Shown here one piece after another: positions 19,161-27,829 of a DNA stretch of 64,000 nt. The stretch covers positions 1 to 64,000 of the forward strand of contig NZ_VFSH01000005.1 in assembly GCF_006385785.1 (NCBI RefSeq). Reading direction: 5' to 3'. The notes beneath the pieces were generated by a model that saw only the letters and a program-made list of their open reading frames with translations, had not been told where the DNA came from and ran no database searches. Both the position numbers and the translations under genes were made by a program. The stretch's first letter is position 1. The number at the start of each line of letters is the position of its first letter. This stretch comes from Streptococcus shenyangsis (lineage in GTDB: Bacteria; Bacillota; Bacilli; Lactobacillales; Streptococcaceae).

Positions 19161-19189
19161 ATTTTATCACAATTAGACACAGCTTGCAA
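19161..19189 (-). promoter_or_regulatory. Promoter of tpiA
   Basis: On the minus strand, TTGCAA and TAAAAT are separated by 17 bp, about 36 bp upstream of the tpiA start codon. Confidence 0.7.
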
Positions 19190-19222
19190 ATCTTACTCAA
19201 ATTTCAAGCCTGCTGACATGGA

Positions 19223-19900
19223 TTAATCCTTCCAGAGATCCATAGCATTTCTGAAATCTGCAGATACCTGTGTCAACTGAGGATTGCTTGCTTCTCTCTC
19301 TGCCCGCTTAGCCTCAATTTGAGCCACACTTTTGATACCTTCATGGCGCCAGTTTCTCAAAATAGCCTGAATGTACTTCCAGTTTGGTTTCCCATTCAAA
19401 ACAGCTTCACGAAGAGCTTCCTTAATCAAGTCAGCACTGGTTCCATCTTCCTTTAGTGTCTTAGTCAAATCCTCAATCTCAAAAGGTGTCAACAAGCGTC
19501 CCAACTCCTGCTGGAAGGTTTCTACCAAATCCTTGAGCTGATTTTGAGGTGTCAACTTGTCTGAACTTGAATGAGCAACTCCAAGCAAGTCATCCAAACG
19601 TTCCAAAGCCAAGCTAGCATCAAAAAGCAATTCGATTTCACCATTCAATTCGATGGTTCGATACTGAAGCAGTCCCCTCTCTGTCAGATTGGAAATAGCC
19701 TGATTGACATCCGAAATTTCCTTGCCAATCCTGTCAGCAATCTGGCTTGGCGACATTTCTTCCAAACCTGTCGTATTTTGCAAATAGAAAAATTGCCAGA
19801 CCAGAAAATCGTCGCTAGAAGGAAAGAGTTCCTTAAAATACAAGAGCAGGGCACTCGGTAAAACCAAGTTCCCTGATTTAAAAGCGTCTAAATATGTCAT
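19223..19900 (-). CDS. DnaD-domain replication protein
   Basis: The 225-residue protein has an N-terminal winged-helix region (about 1-110, with SPSQIADRIGKEISDVNQAI) and a C-terminal DnaD/DnaB-like domain (about 130-205, with the YxxxILRNW motif as YIQAILRNW). DnaD proteins help load the replicative helicase in low-GC Gram-positives. It lies 8 bp downstream of metA on the same strand and is probably co-transcribed with it. Confidence 0.88.
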   Translation of the reverse strand: MTYLDAFKSGNLVLPSALLLYFKELFPSSDDFLVWQFFYLQNTTGLEEMSPSQIADRIGKEISDVNQAISNLTERGLLQYRTIELNGEIELLFDASLALERLDDLLGVAHSSSDKLTPQNQLKDLVETFQQELGRLLTPFEIEDLTKTLKEDGTSADLIKEALREAVLNGKPNWKYIQAILRNWRHEGIKSVAQIEAKRAEREASNPQLTQVSADFRNAMDLWKD

Positions 19901-19908
19901 AAATCCTC

Positions 19909-20853
19909 TTATAAATATCCAAATGCGGATGCATCATCTTGAATTTTTCTCCAGTCAAAAGGCGTTTCCTGATAGACCGCATAGTTTACCCAGTTACTGA
20001 AAAAGAGGGCTGCTGACGAAGACCAACAAAGACAAGGTGTCTGATTAACATCATCATCCTTAAAGTAATTTTCTGGAATATGTGGGTCGAAACCTGCATC
20101 ACAATCCCTAAAATACTCTTTTGCCAGGGTATCACGGTCATATTCCAAATGCCCAAAACTATAAATTTCTCGTAAATCACGACTTGCCAAAATCGAAACA
20201 CCAACCTGAGGGCCCTCTGATAAAATCTCGAGATTTGTCTTATTTAAGACCTCTTCCTTAGAAATCTCCGTGTGTCGAGAATGAGGGGATACATAGCTAT
20301 CATCAAAGCCTCTAAAGAGAAGGTGCCCTTCCTTTAAAGTGTCCTGAGGATAGATACCCGATAACTTACTGTCCATCTGGTGTTTTTCCACTCCATAGCG
20401 TAGATAAAGACCAGCCTGAGCCCCCCAACAGATATGAAGGGTCGAATAAACATGGGTCTTGGACCACTCAAGCACCCGACTAAATTCCTCCCAATAGTCC
20501 ACTTCCTCAAATGGTAAATGCTCAACTGGGGCCCCAGTAATAATCATCCCATCAAAATACTCATCCTTGACTTCAGGAAAAGTTTTATAAAAGGTCTCCA
20601 TGTGCTCTGAACGAGTCGTTTTAGAACGATGGCTCTCCATATAGAGAAAATCAATATCCAGTTGCAGGGGCGTATTAGCCAAATGGCGCAACAACTGGGT
20701 TTCTGTGACCATTTTCTGTGGCATGAGATTTAAAATTAAAATCTTCAAGGGACGGATATCTTGGTGGGCCGCACGTTGATCATCCATGACAAAGATATTC
20801 TCTGTCCGTAAAATCTCAACAGCTGGCAATTTTTTATCAATTCGAATCGGCAT
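19909..20853 (-). CDS. metA: Homoserine O-acyltransferase MetA (predicted acetyl-CoA-specific)
   Basis: The 314-residue enzyme catalyses the first committed step of methionine synthesis by acylating homoserine. The catalytic triad is visible as Cys142 (ICWGAQ), His235 and Glu237 (FGHLEY). Residue 111 is Glu ([10 protein letters not shown]). In studied MetA enzymes, Glu111 goes with acetyl-CoA use and Gly with succinyl-CoA, so this is likely a homoserine O-acetyltransferase despite the family's usual succinyltransferase name. A MetR-type palindrome overlaps its promoter, as for metE. Confidence 0.95.
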   Translation of the reverse strand: MPIRIDKKLPAVEILRTENIFVMDDQRAAHQDIRPLKILILNLMPQKMVTETQLLRHLANTPLQLDIDFLYMESHRSKTTRSEHMETFYKTFPEVKDEYFDGMIITGAPVEHLPFEEVDYWEEFSRVLEWSKTHVYSTLHICWGAQAGLYLRYGVEKHQMDSKLSGIYPQDTLKEGHLLFRGFDDSYVSPHSRHTEISKEEVLNKTNLEILSEGPQVGVSILASRDLREIYSFGHLEYDRDTLAKEYFRDCDAGFDPHIPENYFKDDDVNQTPCLCWSSSAALFFSNWVNYAVYQETPFDWRKIQDDASAFGYL

Positions 20854-20928
20854 AACCTTCTCCTAACTGTATTCTTTCAGGAATAATTGCATATGTTTGA
20901 AGCCAAATCTCAAACACCTAGTCCTTTT

Positions 20929-20957
20929 ATTATACTGCAAGAAGATATAGTTTTCAA
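20929..20957 (-). promoter_or_regulatory. Promoter of metA
   Basis: On the minus strand, TTGAAA and TATAAT are separated by 17 bp, about 75 bp upstream of the metA ATG. The -35 lies inside the Met-box-like palindrome. Confidence 0.7.
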
Positions 20958-20962
20958 TTATA
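20946..20962. promoter_or_regulatory. Met-box-like MetR/MtaR operator at metA
   Basis: TATAGTTTTCAATTATA matches 14 of 17 positions of the streptococcal MetR/MtaR palindrome (TATAGTTTnAAACTATA). It overlaps the metA -35 element. Additional TATAGTTT- and CTATAG-like half-sites occur in the next 30 bp. Confidence 0.55.
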
Positions 20963-21009
20963 GTTTTTCTCTAACTAGCTATAGTCTATTTTTATATCCT
21001 AATGTAGAG

Positions 21010-21034
21010 AAAACAGCCCTAGGGACTGTTTTTC
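21010..21034 (-). terminator. Terminator of apt
   Basis: AAACAGTCCC and GGGCTGTTT arms form a tight hairpin immediately after the apt stop, followed by TTCTC on the minus strand. Confidence 0.65.
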
Positions 21035-21035
21035 A

Positions 21036-21548
21036 TTAATAATGCATAAGAACTTTGTAATCGTAGTCACCGATTTTTTCACGGCCGTTCAATTCATCCA
21101 ATTCAACAAGGAAGGCACAACCTGCCACAACACCGCCAAGTTTTTCAATCATCTCGATGGTTGCCTTAACAGTTCCACCTGTTGCTAAGAGGTCATCTAC
21201 GATAAGAACACGTTGACCTGGCTTGATGGCATCCGCGTGCATAGTCAAGGTATCAACACCGTACTCTTTTTCATAGTCAGCAGAAATAACTTCGCGTGGC
21301 AATTTTCCTGGCTTACGAACAGGCGCAAAACCAATTCCCAACTCAAAGGCAACTGGACAACCCACGATAAATCCACGAGCCTCAGGCCCTACGATCATAT
21401 CAATTTTCTTGTCAGTAGCATATTGAACGATTTCACGAACAGCATAGCTATAAGCATTCCCATCAGCCATCAAAGGACTGATATCACGGAAGGTAATCCC
21501 TTCCTTTGGATAATTTTCAATTGTTGCAATGTAATCTTTTAAATTCAT
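21036..21548 (-). CDS. apt: Adenine phosphoribosyltransferase
   Basis: The 170-residue purine-salvage enzyme makes AMP from adenine and PRPP. The PRPP-binding motif [13 protein letters not shown] lies at about 114-126, and GPEARGFI and RKPGKLP are also conserved. The length is normal. It has its own spacer on both sides and a terminator after its stop. Confidence 0.97.
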   Translation of the reverse strand: MNLKDYIATIENYPKEGITFRDISPLMADGNAYSYAVREIVQYATDKKIDMIVGPEARGFIVGCPVAFELGIGFAPVRKPGKLPREVISADYEKEYGVDTLTMHADAIKPGQRVLIVDDLLATGGTVKATIEMIEKLGGVVAGCAFLVELDELNGREKIGDYDYKVLMHY

Positions 21549-21687
21549 CTTTTTCTTTCTTTCAAAGTTTTCTACTCCCTATTATACCATATTTTCTAGT
21601 AAAGAAGGAAGAGAAAACAGTATTTCATTTGCTACTCACCCTATAAGCCAAATAAGACAATCATTTTATAGAGACTATAACTTACAT

Positions 21688-21713
21688 ACAAAAACGAGCA
21701 CTTTCGTACTCGT
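21688..21713 (-). terminator. Terminator of rplA
   Basis: On the minus strand, ACGAGTAC and GTGCTCGT arms with a GAAA loop are followed by TTTTG, about 20 bp after the rplA stop. Confidence 0.8.
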
Positions 21714-21733
21714 CCTCTGATATAAACTACTGA

Positions 21734-22423
21734 TTAAAGTGAGTTAACGTCAACCTTGATACCAACACCTTGAGTAGTTGTGATTGTCAAGCTTGTTACG
21801 TAAGTTCCTTTAGCAGTAGCTGGTTTAGCTTTTTGGATTGTTTCGTTAAATGCTTTGAAGTTTTCAACCAACTTGTCAGCTTCAAATGAAACTTTACCGA
21901 TGATCGCTTGTACGATACCTGCACGGTCCGCACGGTAAGTGATTTTACCACCTTTAGACTCTTCAACTGCTTTAGCAACATCCATTGTTACAGTACCAGT
22001 TTTAGGGTTTGGCATCAAGTTACGTGGTCCAAGGACACGTCCAAGACGTCCAACAAGAGCCATCATGTCAGGTGTTGCGATAACTACGTCGAAGTCCAAC
22101 CAACCGTCGTTGATTTTAGCAACAAGGTCGTCTTCACCAACGAAGTCTGCACCAGCAGCTTTTGCTTCTTCAGCTTTTGCACCACGTGCAAATACAAGAA
22201 CGCGAGCTGTTTTACCAGTACCGTTTGGCAATACCATTGCTCCACGGATTTGTTGGTCAGCTTTTTTAACGTCAATGTTCAAGTTGTAAGCAACTTCTAC
22301 AGTTGCATCGAATTTTGCAAAGTTAGTTTCTTTTGCAAGAGCTACAGCTTCTTCAACGCTGTATGCTTTTGTGCTGTCGATCTTCTCAAGAGCAGCACGA
22401 AGTTGTTTGCTTTTTTTAGCCAT
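21734..22423 (-). CDS. rplA: 50S ribosomal protein L1
   Basis: The 229-residue protein L1 binds the 23S rRNA L1 stalk and acts as an autogenous translational repressor. The family signature region [15 protein letters not shown] lies at about 131-145, followed by the [11 protein letters not shown] region. Start MAKKSKQLR with a good GGAG site. It follows rplK after about 95 bp of spacer carrying a possible L1-binding hairpin. Confidence 0.98.
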   Translation of the reverse strand: MAKKSKQLRAALEKIDSTKAYSVEEAVALAKETNFAKFDATVEVAYNLNIDVKKADQQIRGAMVLPNGTGKTARVLVFARGAKAEEAKAAGADFVGEDDLVAKINDGWLDFDVVIATPDMMALVGRLGRVLGPRNLMPNPKTGTVTMDVAKAVEESKGGKITYRADRAGIVQAIIGKVSFEADKLVENFKAFNETIQKAKPATAKGTYVTSLTITTTQGVGIKVDVNSL

Positions 22424-22441
22424 TTTCTATTCTCCTTGTAA

Positions 22442-22468
22442 GTGGTTCAATCGATTTTCATCTCCCAC
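22442..22468 (-). promoter_or_regulatory. Possible L1-binding leader motif before rplA
   Basis: On the minus strand, GTGG and CCAC flank GAGATGAAAATCGATTGAA, close to the rplA ribosome-binding site. A related GTGG-GAGGTAAAAAT element ending in CCAC lies before rplK. The pattern resembles the rRNA mimic that L1 uses for feedback control, but this is inference. Confidence 0.35.
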
Positions 22469-22519
22469 GTCACTTCTCGAAATGATGAAGTCTTGCGGGT
22501 TATATAGGGATGTTATTGA

Positions 22520-22945
22520 TTAGTCAACAACAGTGAATCCCATAGAACGAGCAGTACCTTCGATCATACGCATTGCAGACTCTACGTTTGCTGCGTTCAA
22601 ATCTGGCATCTTAGTTTCTGCAATTTCTTGTACTTGCGCACGAGTAACTGTAGCAACTTTAGTTTTGTTAGGTGTCCCTGATCCTTTTTCAACACCTGCA
22701 GCTTTTTTCAAAAGAACAGCAGCTGGTGGTGTTTTTGTAACGAAAGTAAATGATTTGTCTTCGTATACTGAGATAACAACTGGAATGATCATACCAGCTT
22801 GGTCAGCAGTACGAGCGTTGAACTCTTTTGTGAATCCCATGATGTTGATACCAGCTTGACCAAGAGCAGGTCCAACCGGTGGAGCTGGTGTAGCTTTACC
22901 AGCAGGGATTTGCAATTTTACAAGTTTTTCGACTTTTTTAGCCAT
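22520..22945 (-). CDS. rplK: 50S ribosomal protein L11
   Basis: The 141-residue L11 protein is part of the GTPase-associated centre of the 50S subunit. It has the N-terminal [20 protein letters not shown] region and the C-terminal RNA-binding segment with [16 protein letters not shown] precedes the ATG. It is the first gene of the rplK-rplA operon. Confidence 0.98.
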
Positions 22946-22961
22946 TTTTAAATCCTCCTTT

Positions 22962-22999
22962 GTGGTTTTGGCGGTAATTAAATATTTTTACCTCCCACA
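22962..22999 (-). promoter_or_regulatory. Possible L1-type leader hairpin before rplK
   Basis: On the minus strand GTGG and CCAC enclose GAGGTAAAAATATTTAATTA, and GGTAA/TTACC arms form an inner stem, just upstream of the AAAGGAGG site of rplK. It resembles the element before rplA. Confidence 0.35.
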
Positions 23000-23024
23000 A
23001 GTATGCTTTTCACATACCCATCTA

Positions 23025-23053
23025 TTATACACTATTTATCTAGAATTGCAAGA
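23025..23053 (-). promoter_or_regulatory. Promoter of rplK-rplA
   Basis: A perfect TATAAT -10 lies on the minus strand about 80 bp upstream of rplK. The -35 is weak: TTGCAA at 15 bp or TCTTGC at 17 bp spacing. Confidence 0.55.
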
Positions 23054-23067
23054 GAAAAGTTTATTTT

Positions 23068-23784
23068 TTAATCGACGTAATCTCCGCCTTCAAAGCCGTA
23101 ATACTCTTCCAAACTGAGACCACTTGCAGCTATTTCTTTTGCTTCTTTTCCAACATAACGAAGATGCCATTCTTCAGCCATATAGCCTGTTTCCTTTTCC
23201 TTGCCTTTGAGATAACGGACAACAAAGCCATAATCAGCCGCATGGTCCAAGAGCCACTGGGCCGCTTTTTCTTCTGTCACCAAATCACCATTTGTCCCAA
23301 TCACATCAAAAGCCAAGCCTGTCTGGTGCTCGCTATAGCCAGGACGGGCAGAATAACGGTCGGCAGCTTCTTTCCCATCTTGATTGACATAATCTTGATA
23401 GAGCTTGGTCTGAGTTTCATAACTTCTAAAGCCACTGTAATGATCGCTAATGGGGAAACCTGCCTCTTGCATAGCTCTGATGAGTTTGACCAACTCTGCC
23501 TTGGCTGTTGGATTTTCCCCTGGATTGTAGTCTTTCGACAATGGATAGTGTTTATTGGCTACGATGATTTCATCGTATTTTCCTTGAATGCTATAGTAGT
23601 CTCCTTTATTGACCACTTCCGCTTTTTTCTGGGAAGCTCCTTGAGATTTACTGTCGACTGTTCCATCAGCTTTAGCTGTTTGTTCTGTCTTAGCTGCGCC
23701 ATCTTCATTTTTTGCTTTTTCTTGTGAACAAGCTGCTAGACTCAAGACTAGCAAAGCTGTCAAGACAAGGTATCTTTTTTTCAT
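23068..23784 (-). CDS. ldcB: LdcB/DacB-type L,D-carboxypeptidase, lipoprotein
   Basis: The 238-residue protein has a lipoprotein signal (LVLSLAACSQEK; lipid-modified Cys near residue 19), a low-complexity linker, and a VanY/M15 carboxypeptidase domain (about 85-230). The zinc-site motifs are SEHQTGLAFD and a C-terminal EEWHLRYVG. The pneumococcal homologue trims tetrapeptide stems of peptidoglycan to tripeptides at the cell surface. It follows the HIT gene by only 2 bp and is probably co-transcribed with it and the M42 peptidase. Confidence 0.92.
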   Translation of the reverse strand: MKKRYLVLTALLVLSLAACSQEKAKNEDGAAKTEQTAKADGTVDSKSQGASQKKAEVVNKGDYYSIQGKYDEIIVANKHYPLSKDYNPGENPTAKAELVKLIRAMQEAGFPISDHYSGFRSYETQTKLYQDYVNQDGKEAADRYSARPGYSEHQTGLAFDVIGTNGDLVTEEKAAQWLLDHAADYGFVVRYLKGKEKETGYMAEEWHLRYVGKEAKEIAASGLSLEEYYGFEGGDYVD

Positions 23785-23786
23785 TT

Positions 23787-24257
23787 CTACTCCTTTATTT
23801 CTAATAGTTTATCTACTTCTAACGATAAACATTCGACTAATCTTTTAATCTCATCCGGTTTTGCTTGACAGGTTTCTGCTGTCATTTCTTCAAAGGGAAC
23901 CCACCAGACTGGACCACGTCCCTTGAGACCGTGACCATTCATATCACCTCTTCGTCTAGGAAACAGATGCCAATGAAGATGGGCATCGCCATTTCCTAGC
24001 AGTTCGATATTCATTTTCTCGGCAGCAAAGGCCTTGGCAACTGCCTCTTGGACTAAACTCATTTCTTCTAGAAAACGGAGTCTCATTTCCTTTTCTAAAT
24101 GGTGCAATTCCGTGACGTGTTCCTTGGCTAGAAAGAGACTATAGCCTGAAAAATACTGGTGATCTCCAATCACAAGATAGCCTGTTTCCAACTCTTTGAC
24201 AAAGTAAGGATTGTCCCCAGCTTTAATGAGCTCAATTCTCTGGCAAATAAGGCACAT
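23787..24257 (-). CDS. HIT family hydrolase
   Basis: The 156-residue histidine-triad protein contains the motif HLHWHLFPRR at about 112-121, the nucleotide phosphoryl hydrolase/transferase signature. An N-terminal CLIC pair may bind metal. The exact substrate is unknown. It is tightly packed between the M42 peptidase (1 bp) and LdcB (2 bp) genes. Confidence 0.9.
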   Translation of the reverse strand: MCLICQRIELIKAGDNPYFVKELETGYLVIGDHQYFSGYSLFLAKEHVTELHHLEKEMRLRFLEEMSLVQEAVAKAFAAEKMNIELLGNGDAHLHWHLFPRRRGDMNGHGLKGRGPVWWVPFEEMTAETCQAKPDEIKRLVECLSLEVDKLLEIKE

Positions 24258-24258
24258 A

Positions 24259-25296
24259 TTAGTCTACCAACCCGCTCTTAAGGTAAGCATCAACCATACG
24301 CTCTGTTGCGACCACCGAGTCAATATGAGTGCGTTCATATGAATGGCTAGACTCGATACCAGCACCGAGAAGGGCGTGTTTGACTTCTGCACCTGCAGAC
24401 ATAGCTGCCGAAGCGTCCGAACCATAAAATGGATAGATGTCCAGCTTAAATGGAATATCTTGCTCTTTAGCCAAGGCAACCAAATGTTGACGGAAGTCAT
24501 AGTGATAAGGTCCTGAAGCATCCTTGACACAGATAGACACTGTGTACTCATCTGTTTGCTGATCATCCCCCATAGCTCCCATATCCACAGCCAGATATTC
24601 TACTACCTGAGCAGGAATATTAGAGTTAGCACCATGCCCCACTTCTTCAAAGACTGAAAAAGCAAAATGGGTTGTTACTGGCAATTCAATCTTCTCTTCC
24701 TTATAAATGCGAAGTAGGTTAAGCAAAATCGCTGCGCTGACCTTATCGTCCAAATGACGAGACTTGATAAATCCTGTCTCTGTCACGACAGTTCGTGGGT
24801 CAAAGCTGATAAAATCACCAACCTCAATCCCCAAGGCACGAGTTTCTTTTTCATTGGTCACTTTTGCATCCAAACGCACTTCCATATTGTCCTGGGTGCG
24901 TTCTGCAGTTCCTGCATCCTTGTAGACATGGCAAGAAGTTTGGTGGATGAGGATGGTGCCTGATAGCTTTTGATCTGTACTAGCCACATGAACGGTACAG
25001 TTTTCTCCTTCAATCATATTCCAAGGAAAACCACCGATACGGTCCAATTTGAGACGGCCGTCTGGTTTGACAGCGCGGACAATGGCACCAAGCGTATCCA
25101 CATGGGCAGTCACATAGCGGTGTTCTTCATCATTTTGACCTTTGATGGTCACATTGACACCACCCTTGGCTGTGCGAACCGGCTGGTAACCAAAACCTTC
25201 TAAAGTCTTGACTAAATAGTCCGAAATTTCACGAGTAAAACCCGTTGGCGACGCAATGGCTGTCAGTCCTTTGATATATTCTACTGTTTGATTCAT
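24259..25296 (-). CDS. M42-family aminopeptidase
   Basis: The 345-residue metallopeptidase belongs to the M42 glutamyl/general aminopeptidase family. Metal-site elements are HVDTLG (about 65-70), SRHLDDKVSA, EEVGHGA, and a C-terminal ESSHSYERTH. It is a cytosolic peptide-processing enzyme. It may be a paralogue of the PepA found elsewhere in pneumococcus, so the symbol is left open. It is first of a three-gene run with the HIT and ldcB genes. Confidence 0.9.
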   Translation of the reverse strand: MNQTVEYIKGLTAIASPTGFTREISDYLVKTLEGFGYQPVRTAKGGVNVTIKGQNDEEHRYVTAHVDTLGAIVRAVKPDGRLKLDRIGGFPWNMIEGENCTVHVASTDQKLSGTILIHQTSCHVYKDAGTAERTQDNMEVRLDAKVTNEKETRALGIEVGDFISFDPRTVVTETGFIKSRHLDDKVSAAILLNLLRIYKEEKIELPVTTHFAFSVFEEVGHGANSNIPAQVVEYLAVDMGAMGDDQQTDEYTVSICVKDASGPYHYDFRQHLVALAKEQDIPFKLDIYPFYGSDASAAMSAGAEVKHALLGAGIESSHSYERTHIDSVVATERMVDAYLKSGLVD

Positions 25297-25340
25297 TTCT
25301 TCACCTCTTTTGCTACCTATTATAACACATTTATCATCGG

Positions 25341-25389
25341 ATAAAAAAAGAAAATCACTCCTGTAGACTTGGCTACAAAAGTGATTTTA
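25341..25389 (-). terminator. Rho-independent terminator of brnQ
   Basis: On the minus strand, a long stem (AAAATCACT paired with AGTGATTTT, with inner GTAG/CTAC) is followed by CTTTTTTT, immediately downstream of the brnQ stop. Confidence 0.85.
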
Positions 25390-25393
25390 GTGA

Positions 25394-26722
25394 TTATTCC
25401 ATTTCAAAAACATCGCTTTCTTGCTTGTTTGGTAGAACCAATGAGAGCAAGATTCCGACAATGGCTGGCACCAACCATGGGAGAGATGCTTTAGCAAAAG
25501 GAAGAGCGTTAACAAGGTTTGCAAGAAACTCAACCTTAAACGAGCTTCCTAGTACGCTTGCAATGGCAATAGCTGTAACCACAGCAATTGTCAACTGCAT
25601 ACCTGGTTTTGAAAGAGCCACAAATTTATTCACAATGACAATCATAACGATGGCAATGGTGATTGGGTACAAGATAACCAGTACAGGAATTGAGTACTTG
25701 ATAATCGCATCAAGACCCAAATTAGCAATGGCAAATCCAATCAAGGTAAAGGCTGTCGCATAAACCTTGTAGCTGATTTGTGGGAAGCGCTCATTAAAGA
25801 ACTCAGCAGTTGACACAATCAAACCAACTGTAGTTGTGAAGCAGGTTACAGTAACCATAGCTGCAAGGAAGATTTGAGCTGTTGAACCAAAGATTTCTTG
25901 AGTTGCTTGTGACAAGATGTAAACACCTGGTGTTCCACCCTTCATCGCTTCAGCTGGTACTGGGAAATGATTTCCAAGGAAACCTAAACCGATGTAAAGA
26001 GCGCTGAAAGCAAGGGCTACAACGATACCAACAACCCAAATAGTTGAAATGTATTCTTTCTTACTTGAAAATCCAAGTTGTTTCAAGGTTTGAACTGCGA
26101 TTACACTGAAGGCAACCGAAGCAAGGGCATCCAAGGTATTATAACCTTCTAGGAAACCTGTACCAAAGGCAGAAGCTTGATAAGCAGCTGAAGCAGCTTG
26201 AGGACTTGTTCCACCGTATTTGATAGCTCCTAAAACAACCAAGATAACAATCAAGATTGCAAAGACTGGTGTTAAAATACGGCCGATACGGTCCAAGATT
26301 TTTGATGGATTAAGCGAGATTAAATACGCTGCCGCAAAATAAAGAAGGGTAAAGACAATCAAGCCAAGTCCTTTATTTGCATCCGATAAAAGGGGGCTAA
26401 TCCCTACTTCGTAAGCTGTTGTAGCAGTACGTGGGATAGCAAAGAATGGACCGATTGACAAGTAAAGAACTGAGAGGTAAAGAGTCGCAAACCAAGGCGC
26501 TATCTTCGTTGAAATCTCGTAGATATATCCTTTAGGATTTAGCGTTCCAATAATAAGGGTCAAGACGGCGATACCGACGCCTGAAAAGACAAAACCTGCG
26601 ATAGCAGGAAGAAAATGTTCTCCAGATAGAGCACCCAGAGAAGGCGGAAAAATCAAGTTCCCCGCACCAAAAAATATTCCAAACAGGAGTAAACCTGTTA
26701 GGGCACCTTTTTTAGCCATGTA
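25394..26722 (-). CDS. brnQ: Branched-chain amino acid transporter BrnQ (LIVCS family)
   Basis: The 442-residue integral membrane protein has about 12 hydrophobic segments and the LIVCS signature near the start (FGAGNLIFPP). It imports leucine, isoleucine and valine with a cation. The start is placed at MAKKGALTG because the AAGGAG ribosome-binding site overlaps the earlier in-frame ATG four codons upstream. It is monocistronic with a strong terminator. Confidence 0.94.
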   Translation of the reverse strand, partial: YMAKKGALTGLLLFGIFFGAGNLIFPPSLGALSGEHFLPAIAGFVFSGVGIAVLTLIIGTLNPKGYIYEISTKIAPWFATLYLSVLYLSIGPFFAIPRTATTAYEVGISPLLSDANKGLGLIVFTLLYFAAAYLISLNPSKILDRIGRILTPVFAILIVILVVLGAIKYGGTSPQAASAAYQASAFGTGFLEGYNTLDALASVAFSVIAVQTLKQLGFSSKKEYISTIWVVGIVVALAFSALYIGLGFLGNHFPVPAEAMKGGTPGVYILSQATQEIFGSTAQIFLAAMVTVTCFTTTVGLIVSTAEFFNERFPQISYKVYATAFTLIGFAIANLGLDAIIKYSIPVLVILYPITIAIVMIVIVNKFVALSKPGMQLTIAVVTAIAIASVLGSSFKVEFLANLVNALPFAKASLPWLVPAIVGILLSLVLPNKQESDVFEME

Positions 26723-26837
26723 AATCTCCTTCATATTTATAAAATACTGACCTAGTATATCATGAATAGGAGTATGAAAAAAGCTTCACGAAGTAAATAT
26801 TGAATGTTTTCAAGATTCACAAAAATAAGAATTATCT

Positions 26838-26882
26838 AAAAATAACATTCTCCTACCTAGATCACACCAAGTAGGAGAAAAT
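26838..26882 (-). terminator. Terminator after the rhodanese gene
   Basis: TTCTCCTAC and GTAGGAGAA arms flank a 14-base loop and are followed by TGTTATTTTT on the minus strand, about 10 bp after the stop. Confidence 0.8.
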
Positions 26883-26890
26883 TCTAATGT

Positions 26891-27178
26891 TCAAAGTTCT
26901 TCAAAGGCAGTCATACCACCTTGGACATTGATAACCTCATAACCTTGTTCAGCTAGGAATTGGCAAGCACGCGCCGATCTCATCCCAGATTTACAAATGA
27001 CATAATGCAACTGGTTCTTGTCCAACTGATTATAGCTATCAGCTAACTGACTCAGCGGTAGGTTGTGGGCACCTTCTAGATGAAGAGCTTCAAACTCATC
27101 CACTTCTCTCACGTCCACTAGAGAAGGTTGGTCGTTTTGGTAAAGCTGGTAAAATGCGTCAAAGCTAATTTCTTTCAT
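26891..27178 (-). CDS. Single-domain rhodanese-like protein
   Basis: The 95-residue rhodanese-fold protein has an active-site Cys in VICKSGMRS (about residue 64) and the conserved VDVRE start of the fold. Such small proteins carry persulfide sulfur. The physiological partner is unknown. It starts 10 bp after the uracil-DNA glycosylase gene and ends at a clear terminator. Confidence 0.9.
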   Translation of the reverse strand: MKEISFDAFYQLYQNDQPSLVDVREVDEFEALHLEGAHNLPLSQLADSYNQLDKNQLHYVICKSGMRSARACQFLAEQGYEVINVQGGMTAFEEL

Positions 27179-27188
27179 TCTTTTTCTC

Positions 27189-27776
27189 CTAATACTCTTC
27201 GAAAATGGTTTTAATTCTTTTTTTCAAGTCTGGCACCACTTCTAACTCAAACCAAGGATTTTTGGCCATCCAGATTTGATTTCGAGGTGAAGGGTGAACT
27301 AATGGAAAATAGGCTGGTAAGTAATTCTGGTAATGTTTTACCCGTTCTGTCACCTTGCCACTGATTTTTTCCTGTAAATAGTAGGCTTGAGCATATTGCC
27401 CAATCAAAAGGGTTAACTGAATATCTGGTAATTCTTGCAAGAGCTGCGGGTGCCATTTTTCAGCAAAACCTGCTCGCGGTGGCAAATCACCTGACTTGCC
27501 ATGCCCTGGAAAGTAGAAATCCATGGGTAAAACCGCAAAACAACCTGAATTGTAAAAGGTATCTTCATCTACACCTAGCCAGTCTCTCAGGCGGTCACCA
27601 CTTTTGTCCTTCCAGTAAAGCCCTGCTTCTTGGGTTTTAAGTCCCGGTGCCTGACCGACGATATTGATGCGAGCAGTCTTTGGCGCTGCAAAGAGAGGCT
27701 CTATTCCGCGCTCGGTATAGCTGGCATTCTGCGGATCCGCCATGATAGCCTGCTTTATTCTTTCGATTTGAGACAT
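27189..27776 (-). CDS. Uracil-DNA glycosylase family protein
   Basis: The 195-residue protein carries uracil-DNA glycosylase superfamily motifs: GQAPG near residue 41 and HPSPRN near 160. It is of the short bacterial type (COG1573-like) rather than classical Ung. It probably removes uracil or related lesions from DNA, but the exact specificity is uncertain. It lies between pepV and the rhodanese gene on the same strand. Confidence 0.85.
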   Translation of the reverse strand: MSQIERIKQAIMADPQNASYTERGIEPLFAAPKTARINIVGQAPGLKTQEAGLYWKDKSGDRLRDWLGVDEDTFYNSGCFAVLPMDFYFPGHGKSGDLPPRAGFAEKWHPQLLQELPDIQLTLLIGQYAQAYYLQEKISGKVTERVKHYQNYLPAYFPLVHPSPRNQIWMAKNPWFELEVVPDLKKRIKTIFEEY

Positions 27777-27788
27777 CTACTTTCCCTC

Positions 27789-27823
27789 CAAAAAGAAGTC
27801 TAAGCATAGCATCTCAGACTTCT
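27789..27823 (-). terminator. Terminator of pepV
   Basis: AGAAGTCT and AGACTTCT arms with an AG/CT-extended stem are followed by TTTTG on the minus strand, directly after the pepV stop. Confidence 0.75.
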
Positions 27824-27829
27824 ATCGTT

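Noticed and set aside
27189..27206. boxA-like ATACTCTTCGAAAAT at the end of the uracil-DNA glycosylase gene
   Set aside because: Only about 15 bases match and they encode the gene's conserved C-terminus. No boxB or boxC follows.
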